Positions 26,197 to 35,807 are shown, counted from the first letter of the stretch. The stretch is 64,000 nt of DNA from Herbaspirillum sp. (GCA_028292625.1 JAQGLY010000074.1:1-64000), one strand, 5' to 3'. The notes: generated by a model from the sequence alone, not told the origin. Numbers and translations: made by a program.

Positions 26197-27123
26197 ATGA
26201 CAGCATTCGATTATCTGATCGGCGTCGACGGCGGCGGCAGCAAGACCATCGCCCGCCTCGCCCGCCCCGACGGCACGGTGCTGGCCGAAGCCAGCGCCGG
26301 CCCGTCCGCGCTGGCGCACGGCGCCGGAAAAGCCTGGACCGCGATCCTCGACGCCATTCGCCTCGCCTTCGACGGCGCCGATCTGGCGCTGCCCGATTAC
26401 GCCAGATTGGCGGTCGGCATCGGTTTGGCAGGCATGAACGTCGCCCACTGGGCCGAGCAGTTCCGGGCAGGCGACCCCGGCTTCGGCGCCATCAGAATAG
26501 AAACCGACGCCACCACCACCCTGCTCGGCGCGCATCGGGGACGAGCGGGCGCGATCATCGCCATCGGCACCGGGACCATCGGCGCGGCCAACTATCCGGA
26601 CGGCACGCGGCATATCGTCGACGGCTGGGGCTTCCCGTCGGGCGACGACGCCAGCGGCGCCTGGATGGGTTTGCGCGCCATCAACCACGTACAGCGCGTG
26701 CTGGACGGCCGCGCCGCTGCCGGAGCGCTGGCCCTGGACGTCATTGCATTTTGCGTTGGGAGCAGCAGCGGTGCAGACGTGGCTGACGATGACGACCAGG
26801 CCACGCGCGAGGCCGTGCTGAACTGGCTCACGCAAGCCAATCAGAGTTTGTTCGCGCAACTGGCCAGACTGGTGGTCAAGCATGGCGCCGACGACCCCGC
26901 CGCGCAGGAAATCATGACTGCCGCCGGGGCCGAGATCGGCCTGATGGCGCAGGCGCTGGACCCGTCGGAAAAATTGCCGCTGGCGCTGTGCGGCGGCTTG
27001 GCGGCGTCCCTGCTGCCCTATCTTCCCGCAGCCCTGCAACAACGCACGGTGCCGCCGCTGGGCGACTCCGCCAGCGGCGCACTGCTGATGATCCGGCAAT
27101 ATCTGGAGGAGCAACCGGCATGA
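26197..27123 (+). CDS. BadF/BadG-type N-acetylglucosamine kinase
   Basis: A 308-residue ASKHA-fold kinase of the BadF/BadG/BcrA/BcrD family. The phosphate-1 loop IGVDGGGSKT is at residues 8-17, GTGTIGAANY is the phosphate-2 region and LPLALCGGLAASLLPYL the adenosine motif. Relatives in chitin- and GlcNAc-using bacteria phosphorylate GlcNAc after ABC uptake. The next two genes (NagA and a SIS deaminase) would take GlcNAc-6-phosphate to fructose-6-phosphate, so the pathway is complete without a PTS. It starts ten bases after the ATPase gene. Confidence 0.85.
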   Translation: MTAFDYLIGVDGGGSKTIARLARPDGTVLAEASAGPSALAHGAGKAWTAILDAIRLAFDGADLALPDYARLAVGIGLAGMNVAHWAEQFRAGDPGFGAIRIETDATTTLLGAHRGRAGAIIAIGTGTIGAANYPDGTRHIVDGWGFPSGDDASGAWMGLRAINHVQRVLDGRAAAGALALDVIAFCVGSSSGADVADDDDQATREAVLNWLTQANQSLFAQLARLVVKHGADDPAAQEIMTAAGAEIGLMAQALDPSEKLPLALCGGLAASLLPYLPAALQQRTVPPLGDSASGALLMIRQYLEEQPA

Positions 27124-27168
27124 AGCGCCCCTTGATCGACCTTTCATTTCTATAACGGAGTAATCCTC

Positions 27169-28299
27169 ATGAGCGACGTGACGCAACTGCGCGGCAATGT
27201 GCTGACCCCGGCGGGATGGCTGGAAGGCAGCATTCGCTTCGACGATCTGATCACCGGCATCCACGGACAACCGCTGGTGGCCGAACCGATCCCGATGGCG
27301 GAGGCAGGCGATTACATTCTCCCCGGCTTTATCGATTTGCATGTGCACGGCGGCGGCGGCAAGGACGTGATGGACGGCGGCAATGCGCTTGAGACCATCG
27401 CCCGCCTGCACGCCAGGCACGGCACCACCAGCATGCTGGCCACCACCATGACGGCGCCGATGGAAGACCTGGAACGCGCGCTGACGCCCATCGGCCAGGC
27501 GCGCAGGAAACGCTGCGCAGGCGGCTCGCGCGTGCTGGGCGTCCACTTGGAGGGGCCGTACATCAATCCCGGCAAACTCGGCGCGCAGCCCGACTTCGCC
27601 GTTCCCGCCACGCTGGACCAGATCGACTGGCTGCGCAGCTTCGCGCCCATCGAATTGATCACCGTGGCGCCCGAGGTCGAAGGACATATGGAACTGGTGC
27701 GCGTCCTGAGCAATAACGGCATGCTGGTCCAGATCGGCCACACGCTGGGCACCTACGAAGAAGGCGTGGCCGCCCTGAAAAACGGCGCAGTCGGTTTCAC
27801 CCATTTGTTCAATGCGATGTCCGGATTTCACCACCGCGAACCGGGCATGGCCGGCGCGGCGCTGGCGCATGCCGAATACGCCGAGATCATCCCAGACCTG
27901 CTGCACGTGCATCCCGGCGCCATCAGGGCGGCGCTGCGCGCCATTCCGCGCCTGTACTGCGTTACCGATTCGACCGGCGCATCCGGCATGCCCGACGGCG
28001 AGTACACATTGGGACGCCAGACCGTGCACAAATGCATGGGCGGCGTGCGACTGGCCGACGGCCGGCTCGCCGGAAGCACCCTGACCATGGATCAGGCGCT
28101 GCGCAATCTGGTCTCGCTGGGACTGGATCTGGCCGACGCTTCGTTGCGTACCTCCACATACCCGGCCGATTATCTCGGCATCAAGGAACGCGGCCGCCTC
28201 AAAACCGGCTGCTATGCCGACATCCTGGTGTTCGATCGCGAACTGCAGCTCAAGGCCGTCTATGTGGAAGGAGAAAAGATTGACCTCGCTGATGCTTAA
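27169..28299 (+). CDS. nagA: N-acetylglucosamine-6-phosphate deacetylase
   Basis: A 376-residue amidohydrolase. The first metal motif is GFIDLHVHGGGG with His58 and His60, followed by GVHLEGPYINP (the metal-bridging glutamate), QIGHTLGTYEE, THLFNAMSGFHHREPG and the catalytic CVTDSTGASG aspartate. These are the hallmarks of NagA, which removes acetate from GlcNAc-6-phosphate. The following deaminase gene overlaps its end. Confidence 0.95.
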   Translation: MSDVTQLRGNVLTPAGWLEGSIRFDDLITGIHGQPLVAEPIPMAEAGDYILPGFIDLHVHGGGGKDVMDGGNALETIARLHARHGTTSMLATTMTAPMEDLERALTPIGQARRKRCAGGSRVLGVHLEGPYINPGKLGAQPDFAVPATLDQIDWLRSFAPIELITVAPEVEGHMELVRVLSNNGMLVQIGHTLGTYEEGVAALKNGAVGFTHLFNAMSGFHHREPGMAGAALAHAEYAEIIPDLLHVHPGAIRAALRAIPRLYCVTDSTGASGMPDGEYTLGRQTVHKCMGGVRLADGRLAGSTLTMDQALRNLVSLGLDLADASLRTSTYPADYLGIKERGRLKTGCYADILVFDRELQLKAVYVEGEKIDLADA

Positions 28300-29302
28300 G
28301 GAAGCACGCTCCGCCGGCGCCCATGTCGCTTCGCAACTGTCGCAGGACCGCGCGCGCTACGCCGAGCTGGGTCAGCGCCTGCGATCCGCTCCGCCGGCCG
28401 CCATACTGACGCTGGCGCGCGGCAGCTCGGACCATGCCGCCGCCTATTGCGCCTATCTGATCATGGCCCGGATAGGCCGCATTGTCGCTTCGCTGCCGAT
28501 GTCGCTGATCACCCTCAACCGCGCCCCGCTGCTGGCGCGCGATGCGCTGGCGATCGCCATTTCCCAATCGGGCCAGAGCCCGGACGTGATCGAACCCATC
28601 CGCTATTTCCGCGATGGCGGCGCCACCACCGTCGCCCTGGTCAACGACGCCGCCTCGCCGCTGGCCGCGGCGGCCGAATGGAGCATGCCGCTGCATGCAG
28701 GCAGCGAGCTCAGCATCGCGGCCACCAAAAGCTTTATCGCCAGTCTTGTGGCCGGAGCGCTGTTGACGGGCCACTGGCAGGGCGATGCCGATTTTCTTGC
28801 CGCGGTCGACACACTGCCGGACGCCCTCGAAAGCGCCGCCCGGTGCGACTGGTCGGCGGCGCTGGAAGTGCTGGTTCCGGCCCACAACATCATGGTGGTC
28901 GGGCGCGGCATCGGCTTGCCGCTGGCGCTGGAAGCCGCGCTGAAATTCAAGGAGACCTCGGCGATTCAGGCCGAGGCGTTCAGCGGCGCCGAAATCCAAC
29001 ACGGCCCGATGGCGCTGATCGGCGGTGGCTATCCGCTGCTGATCTTTGCCACGCGCGGACCGACCCAGGCCGGACTGTTGCAACTGGCAAGCGAAATGCG
29101 CAGCCGTGGCGCCAGGGTATTGCTGGCGGCGCCTGAGGACGTGGCGGCGCGCGATCTGACCTTGCCCGTCGCCGCCACCCCCGATCTCGATCCCATCGTC
29201 GCGATCCAGACGTTTTACACCATGGCGGCGCAATTGTCGGTGGCGCGCGGCATGGATCCGGACCGGCCGCGCCATTTGCGGAAGGTGACGAAAACCAGTT
29301 GA
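28280..29302 (+). CDS. SIS-domain glucosamine-6-phosphate deaminase (NagB-II type)
   Basis: A 340-residue protein with two SIS domains (LTLARGSSDHAAAYCAYLI, AISQSGQSPDVIEPIRYF; then NIMVVGRGIGLPLALEAALK). It lacks the glutamine amidotransferase half of GlmS. Proteins of this form in GlcNAc operons (first shown in Shewanella) replace classical NagB and convert glucosamine-6-phosphate to fructose-6-phosphate and ammonia. A TTG at 28280 is chosen because AAGGAG lies seven bases before it; ATG 28292 is the alternative. The gene overlaps the end of nagA by 20 bases. Confidence 0.85.
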   Translation: MTSLMLKEARSAGAHVASQLSQDRARYAELGQRLRSAPPAAILTLARGSSDHAAAYCAYLIMARIGRIVASLPMSLITLNRAPLLARDALAIAISQSGQSPDVIEPIRYFRDGGATTVALVNDAASPLAAAAEWSMPLHAGSELSIAATKSFIASLVAGALLTGHWQGDADFLAAVDTLPDALESAARCDWSAALEVLVPAHNIMVVGRGIGLPLALEAALKFKETSAIQAEAFSGAEIQHGPMALIGGGYPLLIFATRGPTQAGLLQLASEMRSRGARVLLAAPEDVAARDLTLPVAATPDLDPIVAIQTFYTMAAQLSVARGMDPDRPRHLRKVTKTS

Positions 29303-29338
29303 ACGCCTTGCCGAAGTTGTGGCGGCATGCCCTCCCGC

Positions 29339-29956
29339 TCAGCGCGAGCGACCGGACATATCCCAAATGTTCGGCAAGTGCTTATTGTTATAGCCCGAAA
29401 TAAACGGTTTGCGCTCGCCTTCGCCGGTAAATACCGAACGGGTCACCGCGCCGATATTGGCGCCATACACGTGGATACTGATCGACACCCGGTCGTCATA
29501 GGCGTTGTTGACCCGATGAATGTCGCCGACGCCCGGCGACAGCAACTCGACCTGCCCTGCCTCCAGGCGGATCGCGGCGCCGTTCGGCACGGCGCGGCCC
29601 GCCTCGTCCAGTTTGTACGGCTGAGTATATTCGGCGCCGCGCAGCATGCCGATCATGCCCCACACCGTATGGTCGTGGACAGGCGTGCGCTGGCCCGGGC
29701 CCCAGACGAAGCTGACTACCGAAAACCGTTCGCCCGAATCAGCGTGCAATAGAAACTGCCGATAATAGGCCGGGTCGGGCTCGGCATATTCCTGCGGCAA
29801 CCAATGGTCGCTTGCGATCAAGGTCCTCAACAGCGCCCCGCCATGCTCGAAAATGGCCGCTTCGTGCGGCTTCCGGTCCAGCAATGCGGAAAAGGCAATG
29901 ATGAACTCGCGCAACGGATGGGTCGAAAAGGCCGCAGTTTCATTGGCTATCCGCAT
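29339..29956 (-). CDS. Cupin thiol dioxygenase (cysteine/3-mercaptopropionate dioxygenase family)
   Basis: A 205-residue non-haem iron enzyme of the cysteine dioxygenase family. The cupin motif TPVHDHTVWGMIGML carries two of the three iron-binding histidines and PGVGDIHRVNN the third. Bacterial members without the Cys-Tyr cross-link often oxidise 3-mercaptopropionate rather than cysteine, so the substrate is uncertain. AAGGAG lies upstream of ATG 29956; an earlier ATG would add 33 residues outside the family. It converges with the deaminase gene and has its own promoter. Confidence 0.8.
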   Translation of the reverse strand: MRIANETAAFSTHPLREFIIAFSALLDRKPHEAAIFEHGGALLRTLIASDHWLPQEYAEPDPAYYRQFLLHADSGERFSVVSFVWGPGQRTPVHDHTVWGMIGMLRGAEYTQPYKLDEAGRAVPNGAAIRLEAGQVELLSPGVGDIHRVNNAYDDRVSISIHVYGANIGAVTRSVFTGEGERKPFISGYNNKHLPNIWDMSGRSR

Positions 29957-30061
29957 GATGGATGTCTCCTTATAAATATAAGATGATTTTACAGGCCATT
30001 CACGATGGATGCTCGCGCCCGCCCGGAATTCATGAACAGCCTTCAAAAAACCCATATCCCT

Positions 30062-30084
30062 CTAAGATACATGTAGTATATTAG
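30062..30084. promoter_or_regulatory. CTAATATA-type operator candidate before the malonate operon
   Basis: CTAAGATAC (30062-30070) and GTATATTAG (30076-30084) are an inverted repeat, eight of nine matching, with a five-base spacer. The half-site CTAATATA recurs in front of two other operons near 37.7 and 39.4 kb. The site lies about 85 bases before the MFS start and is a likely binding site of the GntR/FCD protein encoded at 38.6-39.3 kb. Confidence 0.5.
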
Positions 30085-30169
30085 TTAGAACGAGCGAAAA
30101 GACCGATTTATCCGGCTACGCATCGTTACTATCAAAAAAATATACTCGAGGCAAATTGAGGAGACAAAC

Positions 30170-31456
30170 ATGGAGCTAAGCTCTACAGCCGCGCCTGCGG
30201 CGCCGGCGATTGCGGCGCCACGCGCCAAGGGCGCCAGCCGTTGGTGGCAAGTCGTGATCGGCATCGTCTGCATGTCGATGATCGCCAATCTGCAATACGG
30301 GTGGACGCTTTTCGTCCTGCCCATCCATGAAAAATTCGGCTGGTCCCGGGCCGAAATCCAGGTGGCGTTTACCATTTTCGTGCTGATGGAAACCTGGCTG
30401 CTGCCGGTCGAGGGCTGGATCATCGATAAGGTCGGCGCCAAAAAGATCTGTCTTCTCGGCGGCTTTCTGGTCGGATTGGCATGGGTCGTCAACTCCTTCG
30501 CCGATACACTGCCGGCTCTGTACCTGGGCGCCATCATTGCCGGCGCCGGCGGCGGCATGGTGTACGCCACCTGCATCGGCAATACGCTCAAATGGTTTCC
30601 GGACCATCGCGGTCTGGCGCTGGGTCTGATCTCCGCCGGCTTCGGCGCCGGCGCCGCATTGACGGTGGCGCCGATTGCTTCAACCATCCAGAACAGCGGC
30701 TATCAATCGGCGTTTCTGTATTTCGGCCTGCTGCAAGGCGGCGTCATCATCGTCGCTTCGATGTTCCTGGCCAAGCCGCCGAAATATGAATCCGGCGCCA
30801 AGAGCAGCCTGGAACCGACCCGCGTTCAACGTCAGTTTTTGCTCAGCGAAGCCTTGCGCCAGCCGGTGTTCTGGCTGCTGTACGCCATTTCCACCATGGT
30901 GCTGGCGGGCGGCTTGATGGCGGTGGCGCAATTGGCGCCGATCGCCCGCGACTACCAGGTCGACAAGATACCGGTATCGCTGTTCGGACTCACCATGCCG
31001 GCGCTGCTTTTCGCATTGACGCTGGATCGTGTGATGAACGGCATCTGCCGCCCTTTCTTCGGTTGGGTCTCGGACAAGATCGGACGCGAACAAACCATGT
31101 TCATCGCATTCATGCTGGAAGGCTTCGGCATTCTGGGGCTACTCAAATTCGGCGCCCATCCGCTGCTGTTCGTCATTCTGACCGGCCTGGTATTTTTTGC
31201 CTGGGGTGAAATCACCACGCTGGTCCCGGCCACCGCCACCGATGCGTTCGGCACCAAGAACGCCACGGCCATCGCCGGCGCCATCTATACCAGCAAAGGC
31301 GTCGCCGTGTTGCTGGTGCCGCTGGCCAGCCTGCTGGTGCAGCGCACCGGCAACTGGGAACTGGTGTTCATCATCGCCGCCGTACTCAATATCGCCGCGG
31401 CGTTGATTGCCATCTTTCTGCTCAAGCCCTTACGCAGGAAACTCGCCGCCGCATAA
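30170..31456 (+). CDS. MFS transporter of the oxalate/formate antiporter (OFA) type
   Basis: A 428-residue transporter with twelve helices. It has the OFA-group start (QYGWTLFVLPIHEKFGWSRAEIQVAFTIFVL) and the loop EGWIIDKVGAKK. GAGGAG precedes the ATG by a normal distance. It is upstream of mdcA with a 60-base gap and on the same strand, so it is probably the malonate importer, taking the place of the MdcF or MadLM carriers found in other malonate clusters. That substrate is inferred from position only. Confidence 0.85.
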   Translation: MELSSTAAPAAPAIAAPRAKGASRWWQVVIGIVCMSMIANLQYGWTLFVLPIHEKFGWSRAEIQVAFTIFVLMETWLLPVEGWIIDKVGAKKICLLGGFLVGLAWVVNSFADTLPALYLGAIIAGAGGGMVYATCIGNTLKWFPDHRGLALGLISAGFGAGAALTVAPIASTIQNSGYQSAFLYFGLLQGGVIIVASMFLAKPPKYESGAKSSLEPTRVQRQFLLSEALRQPVFWLLYAISTMVLAGGLMAVAQLAPIARDYQVDKIPVSLFGLTMPALLFALTLDRVMNGICRPFFGWVSDKIGREQTMFIAFMLEGFGILGLLKFGAHPLLFVILTGLVFFAWGEITTLVPATATDAFGTKNATAIAGAIYTSKGVAVLLVPLASLLVQRTGNWELVFIIAAVLNIAAALIAIFLLKPLRRKLAAA

Positions 31457-31516
31457 GGAATGGCGCGGCGGCCGACCGCCGCGCGCCAAACCGCACTTAC
31501 CTCGAATGGAGACATT

Positions 31517-33175
31517 TTGACACCGGATAAAACCCGCAAATGGGATACCTTGGCTCAGAACAAGGCGGCGCGCCTGTCGCGCGCCAGCGAACATGCGGAT
31601 GGCAAAGTGGTCGCCGCCGCGCGCATCGGCGCGCTGTTGAATGCCGTGCTGGAACCGGGCGACCGCGTCTGCGTGGAAGGCAACAACCAGAAACATGCGG
31701 ATTTTCTGGCCGTCGAAATGGCCAAGCTCGATCCGCAGATCGTGCACGACCTTCACATTATCCAATCCAATATCGCCCTGCCCGCCCATCTGGATCTATT
31801 TGAACGGGGGATCGCCTCGCGTCTGGATTTCTGCTATTCGGGCGAGCAAGGCGTGCGCATGGCGCGTCTGATCAAGGCCGGCAAGATCAAGGTGGGCGCG
31901 ATCCATACTTATCTGGAATTGTACGGACGCTACTTCATGGATTTGTCGCCGCGGGTGTCGCTGGTGGTGGCCCAAAGCGCCGATGCGCAAGGCAATCTTT
32001 ATACCGGACCGAATACCGAAGATACGCCGGCGGTGGTGGAAGCGACTGCGTTCAGAAACGGCATCGTGATCGCCCAGGTCAATGAAATCGTCGACACGGT
32101 GCCCCGCGTGGACATTCCCGGCGATTGGATTTCCTTCGTCGTGCAGTCGCCGAAGCCGCATTACATCGAGCCGATCTTCACGCGCGACCCGGCGCTGATC
32201 ACCGAGACCCAGATACTGATGGCGATGATGGTGATCAAGGGCTTGTATGAACCGTATCAGGTGAACCGGCTCAATCACGGCATCGGTTTCGATACCGCCG
32301 CCATCGAGCTGATTCTGCCGACGTATGCGGAATCGCTGGGATTAAAAGGCAAGATCTGCAGCTACATGACGGTCAACCCTTGCCCTACGCTGATTCCAGC
32401 CATCGAATCCGGATTTCTGAAAGCGATCCATTGCGCCGGCTCGGAGCTGGGCATGGAAGACTATGTACGATCCCGCTCCGACATTTTCTTCGACGGTCCG
32501 GACGGCAGCATGCGGTCCAATCGCGCGTTCTGCCAGATCGCCGGCCACTACGCGGATTTGTTCATCGGCTCCACCTTGCAGATCGATCCCGAAGGCAACA
32601 GTTCGACCGCGACACTCAACCGCATCGCCGGCTTTGGCGGCGCTCCCAATTTCGGTTCCGAATCGCGCGGCAGGCGGCACGCCAGCTACGGCTGGCTGAA
32701 GGCCGGCCGGGAAGCGGCGCAAGCCAGCGGCAGCAGCATGCCGCGCGGACGCAAGCTGGTGGTGCAGATGGTCGAATCGTTCCGCGAAAAAATGCAGCCG
32801 GCATTCACCGAACGGCTCGACGCGTGGCAATTGAAAGACGATTTCGAACTGGATCTGCCGCCCGTGATGATTTACGGCGACGACGTCACCCATATCGTCA
32901 CCGAAGAAGGGATCGCCCATCTGCACCGCTGCGGCAATGTGCAGGAACGGCAACAGGCGGTGCGCGGCGTGGCCGGATTCACGCCGGTAGGCCTGGCGCG
33001 CGATCGACGCGCGGTCGACAATCTGCGCGATCGCGGCATCATTCAACGGCCGGAAGACATCGGCGTCGACGCGTCGCTGGCCACGCGCGATCTGCTGGCG
33101 GCGCGTTCGATGAAAGACCTGGTGCGGTGGTCGGACCATCTGTATCAACCTCCCAATCGTTTCAGGACCTGGTAA
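31517..33175 (+). CDS. mdcA: Malonate decarboxylase alpha subunit (acetyl-ACP:malonate ACP transferase)
   Basis: A 552-residue CoA-transferase-fold subunit that exchanges acetate for malonate on the acyl carrier protein. Segments such as VCVEGNNQKHADFLAVEM, NRLNHGIGFDTAAIELILP and IVTEEGIAHLHRC match MdcA along the whole length. The TTG start was chosen because GGAG lies just before it and the length then equals the family norm; an in-frame ATG at 31460 would add 19 unrelated residues. It is the first structural gene of mdcACDEGBH. Confidence 0.93.
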   Translation: MTPDKTRKWDTLAQNKAARLSRASEHADGKVVAAARIGALLNAVLEPGDRVCVEGNNQKHADFLAVEMAKLDPQIVHDLHIIQSNIALPAHLDLFERGIASRLDFCYSGEQGVRMARLIKAGKIKVGAIHTYLELYGRYFMDLSPRVSLVVAQSADAQGNLYTGPNTEDTPAVVEATAFRNGIVIAQVNEIVDTVPRVDIPGDWISFVVQSPKPHYIEPIFTRDPALITETQILMAMMVIKGLYEPYQVNRLNHGIGFDTAAIELILPTYAESLGLKGKICSYMTVNPCPTLIPAIESGFLKAIHCAGSELGMEDYVRSRSDIFFDGPDGSMRSNRAFCQIAGHYADLFIGSTLQIDPEGNSSTATLNRIAGFGGAPNFGSESRGRRHASYGWLKAGREAAQASGSSMPRGRKLVVQMVESFREKMQPAFTERLDAWQLKDDFELDLPPVMIYGDDVTHIVTEEGIAHLHRCGNVQERQQAVRGVAGFTPVGLARDRRAVDNLRDRGIIQRPEDIGVDASLATRDLLAARSMKDLVRWSDHLYQPPNRFRTW

Positions 33176-33180
33176 AGACC

Positions 33181-33495
33181 ATGCAAACACTTACTTACGA
33201 GTTGGGCCCGTTCGACAACCCCAACCGCGGCATCCGCCCCGGACTGGTGGGCGTGGTCGGTTCCGGCGATCTGGAAATTCTGATCGAAGCGGCGCCGCTG
33301 GACGACAAGGTCCGGTTTCATATTTCGACGTCGGTGCACGGCTTCGACGACACCTGGGAAGCGGTCACGGCCAATCTGGCCAGCCGTTTCCGCTTGGCCA
33401 ATCTGGTGATTACCGTCAACGATGCCGGTGCGACGCCGGCGGTGGTCAGCCTGCGCCTGATGCAGGCAGTGGAAGAATTCGGAGGCCGCGCATGA
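33181..33495 (+). CDS. mdcC: Malonate decarboxylase acyl carrier protein (delta subunit)
   Basis: A 104-residue carrier protein. The prosthetic group (triphosphoribosyl-dephospho-CoA) is expected on Ser28 in GVVGSGDLEILIE, the conserved MdcC motif. The remaining sequence has the VITVNDAGATPAVVSLRL tail. Malonyl groups bound here are decarboxylated by the MdcD-MdcE pair. It starts five bases after mdcA and its stop overlaps mdcD. Confidence 0.93.
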   Translation: MQTLTYELGPFDNPNRGIRPGLVGVVGSGDLEILIEAAPLDDKVRFHISTSVHGFDDTWEAVTANLASRFRLANLVITVNDAGATPAVVSLRLMQAVEEFGGRA

Positions 33496-34415
33496 GCATC
33501 GGCACAACGGGTAACGACCAGCAGAAGCTGCGCCGGAGTTTTCTGGAATGCACTGCGCGCCACCGCATCGACGGCGTGCTCGATGCCGGCACCTTCACTG
33601 AAATTCTGCCGCCGCAAGCGCGCCACACCAGCCCGCATCTGGCCGCGCTCGGCCAGCCGGTGGCGCTGGATGACGGCGTCGTCATCGGCTCCGGCCTGCT
33701 CAATGGCGACAAGGTATTGATCGCGGCCCAGGAAGCGGCTTTCATGGGCGGATCGGTCGGCGAAATCCACGGCGCCAAATTGACCGGCCTTTTGGAGCTG
33801 GCGGTCCGCACCAGACCGGCGGCGGTGCTGTTGCTGCTCGACACCGGCGGCGTGCGGCTGCATGAGGCGAACGCCGGCCTGATCGCCATTTCGGAAATCC
33901 AGCGCGCGGTATTCGACGCCCGCGCCGCCGGCGTCACCGTGATCGTGTTGGTGGGCGGCTCCAACGGCTGCTATGGCGGCATGGGCATCGTCGCCAAATG
34001 CTGCGACCGCATCGTCATCTCGGAGGAAGCTAGATTGTCGGTGTCCGGTCCTGAAGTGATCGAGGCGGCGAAAGGGGTCGAAGAGTTCGATGCGCGCGAC
34101 CGGGCGCTGGTCTGGCGCACCATGGGCGGCAAGCATCGTTATCTGATGGGCGACGTGGATACCATCGTCAGCGACGAAATCGGCGCCTTCAGGAGCGCGG
34201 CGATCGCGCTGATCGGCCAGGCGCGGCCCCTGTCTCTGGCTGCGTTGACGCAGCAGAACCAGCGCTTGCAACAGCGCTTCGACGCGTATTACCAGAGCGC
34301 GGACGCAGCCGACGTCTGGCGCGCACTGGGTATCGAGGACACCGCCGCGATACCGCTGGCGGAAATTCCGGAATTCATTCAAATGGCGGAGAAAGCGAGA
34401 CGCGATCATGCTTGA
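33492..34415 (+). CDS. mdcD: Malonate decarboxylase beta subunit
   Basis: A 307-residue carboxyltransferase-like (crotonase fold) subunit. Features are LIAAQEAAFMGGSVGEIHGAK, LLLLDTGGVRLHEANAGL and LVGGSNGCYGGMGIVA, typical of MdcD. Together with MdcE it decarboxylates malonyl-ACP to acetyl-ACP. The start overlaps mdcC by ATGA and the end overlaps mdcE by eight bases, so the subunits are probably made in step. Confidence 0.93.
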   Translation: MSIGTTGNDQQKLRRSFLECTARHRIDGVLDAGTFTEILPPQARHTSPHLAALGQPVALDDGVVIGSGLLNGDKVLIAAQEAAFMGGSVGEIHGAKLTGLLELAVRTRPAAVLLLLDTGGVRLHEANAGLIAISEIQRAVFDARAAGVTVIVLVGGSNGCYGGMGIVAKCCDRIVISEEARLSVSGPEVIEAAKGVEEFDARDRALVWRTMGGKHRYLMGDVDTIVSDEIGAFRSAAIALIGQARPLSLAALTQQNQRLQQRFDAYYQSADAADVWRALGIEDTAAIPLAEIPEFIQMAEKARRDHA

Positions 34416-35115
34416 GTGGCGACAGCTGTGCAACGAAATATTCCCCGGCGGCCACGACGTAGCGCTGGGCGGCGAGGTGTTGATCGGGACCGGCAATACG
34501 GATGGACGGCAGGTCGCGGTGGTCGGCACCGTCGATCATGCCGGGATCGGCATGCAGGTTGCGCTGCAACTGGCGGCGGCGGTGCTGGATGTGGTGCGCG
34601 AACACCCGCGGCGTCCGATTCTGATGCTGGTCGATACCCAGGGTCAAAAGCTGTCGCGCAACGACGAACTGCTCGGCAATAACGCCTGTCTCGCGCATCT
34701 GGCCGAATGCTTTGCGCTGGCGCGGCAGAACGGCCATCAGCTCATCAGCGTGGTCTACAGCGAAGCCGTCAGCGGCGGCTTCCTGTCGCTGGGAATGATG
34801 GCCGACGCGACCTATGCCGTTCCCGGCGCGCAGATCCGGGTGATGGCGCTGCCCGCGATGTCGCGCATCACCAAGTTGCCGCTGGAAGAACTGGAAGCCT
34901 TGTGCCGCGATACCGCCATCATGGGACCCGGCGTCGACAATTACGTCGCGCTGGGCGCGGTGCAGAGCATCTGGAACCGCCCGCTGGCCGCATGTTTGCA
35001 GACCGCGCTGGCAGACACCAACCGCGACGATACCCGGCGCGATCTGGGCCGCAGCCGCGGCGGCCGCACCGGCGCGGAAAAAATCGCGCGGCTAGTGCGC
35101 GAATTCAGCGCATGA
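34408..35115 (+). CDS. mdcE: Malonate decarboxylase gamma subunit
   Basis: A 235-residue partner of MdcD with the same fold. LMLVDTQGQKLSRNDELLGNN and the SEAVSGGFLSLGMMAD oxyanion region are conserved, as is the PGAQIRVMALPAMSRIT stretch. It completes the decarboxylase active site. Translation is coupled both to mdcD before it and to mdcG after it. Confidence 0.93.
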   Translation: MLEWRQLCNEIFPGGHDVALGGEVLIGTGNTDGRQVAVVGTVDHAGIGMQVALQLAAAVLDVVREHPRRPILMLVDTQGQKLSRNDELLGNNACLAHLAECFALARQNGHQLISVVYSEAVSGGFLSLGMMADATYAVPGAQIRVMALPAMSRITKLPLEELEALCRDTAIMGPGVDNYVALGAVQSIWNRPLAACLQTALADTNRDDTRRDLGRSRGGRTGAEKIARLVREFSA

Positions 35116-35807
35116 ATGCAGGCACTCCGATGTTGCGGCCGGCGCGGCATGAACGTGTCTGGCTCAACACGGACGTTGCCGCAACCGGCCTGGTGCGCGC
35201 GGCCAATCCGCAGCAAGCCGAATGCATCGTCGCGCATGCGGCGCATGGGTGTCCGTTCGTGGCGCGCCGCCGCCAGCCTTGCGATCCGGCCGGCCTGGTG
35301 CATCTGGGACTGCGCCTGCCGCCGGAGGCCATGCCACGTTCGATCGGCTTCTCCGTGCCGGCGCACGCCATCCGCACAAGCGCGTCCGCCTTGAGCGCGC
35401 ACGAGTTGCTGGCGACGCAGAATTTTTTATCGCCGTCATGGCGCACCGCCCTGCAGGATCTGGATCATGCGTTGGCTGCCCGCGGGCTGCAAGCCAGGCT
35501 GTACGGCTCGCTGGCGTGGCAATTTTCAAGCGGCAATCGTTATCTCACCGACACCTCCGATATCGACCTGCTGCTGTACCCGCTCAGCCCGGACGAGGCC
35601 GACGCCTGTCTGACGGAATTGGCGGCGGTTGCCGTATCCGTCGCTCCGCGTTTCGACGGCGAGTTATGCCTGCCGGACGGGCGCGCGGTCAGTTGGCGCG
35701 AGTTGATGGGCGGCTCGCGGCAGATCCTGGTGAAGACAGAGGACGGCGTTGCGTTGGCGGACCGGACTTCCATATGGAGCGATCTCACGTGGCAAGCGAA
35801 GGTTTGA
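35112..35807 (+). CDS. mdcG: Phosphoribosyl-dephospho-CoA transferase (holo-ACP synthase)
   Basis: A 231-residue nucleotidyltransferase that attaches the prosthetic group made by MdcB to Ser28 of MdcC. GSLAWQFSSGNRYLTDTSDIDLLL contains the GS...DxD metal-binding pattern. N-terminal RHERVWLN and FVARRRQP segments match MdcG. It starts inside the stop codon of mdcE and ends inside the start of mdcB. Confidence 0.9.
   Translation: MNAGTPMLRPARHERVWLNTDVAATGLVRAANPQQAECIVAHAAHGCPFVARRRQPCDPAGLVHLGLRLPPEAMPRSIGFSVPAHAIRTSASALSAHELLATQNFLSPSWRTALQDLDHALAARGLQARLYGSLAWQFSSGNRYLTDTSDIDLLLYPLSPDEADACLTELAAVAVSVAPRFDGELCLPDGRAVSWRELMGGSRQILVKTEDGVALADRTSIWSDLTWQAKV

Noticed and set aside
26146..28029. 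A 627-codon open frame on the minus strand across the kinase and nagA genes
   Set aside because: It lies opposite two genes with clear family motifs; the frame stays open because of high-GC codon bias and its translation has no recognisable domain.
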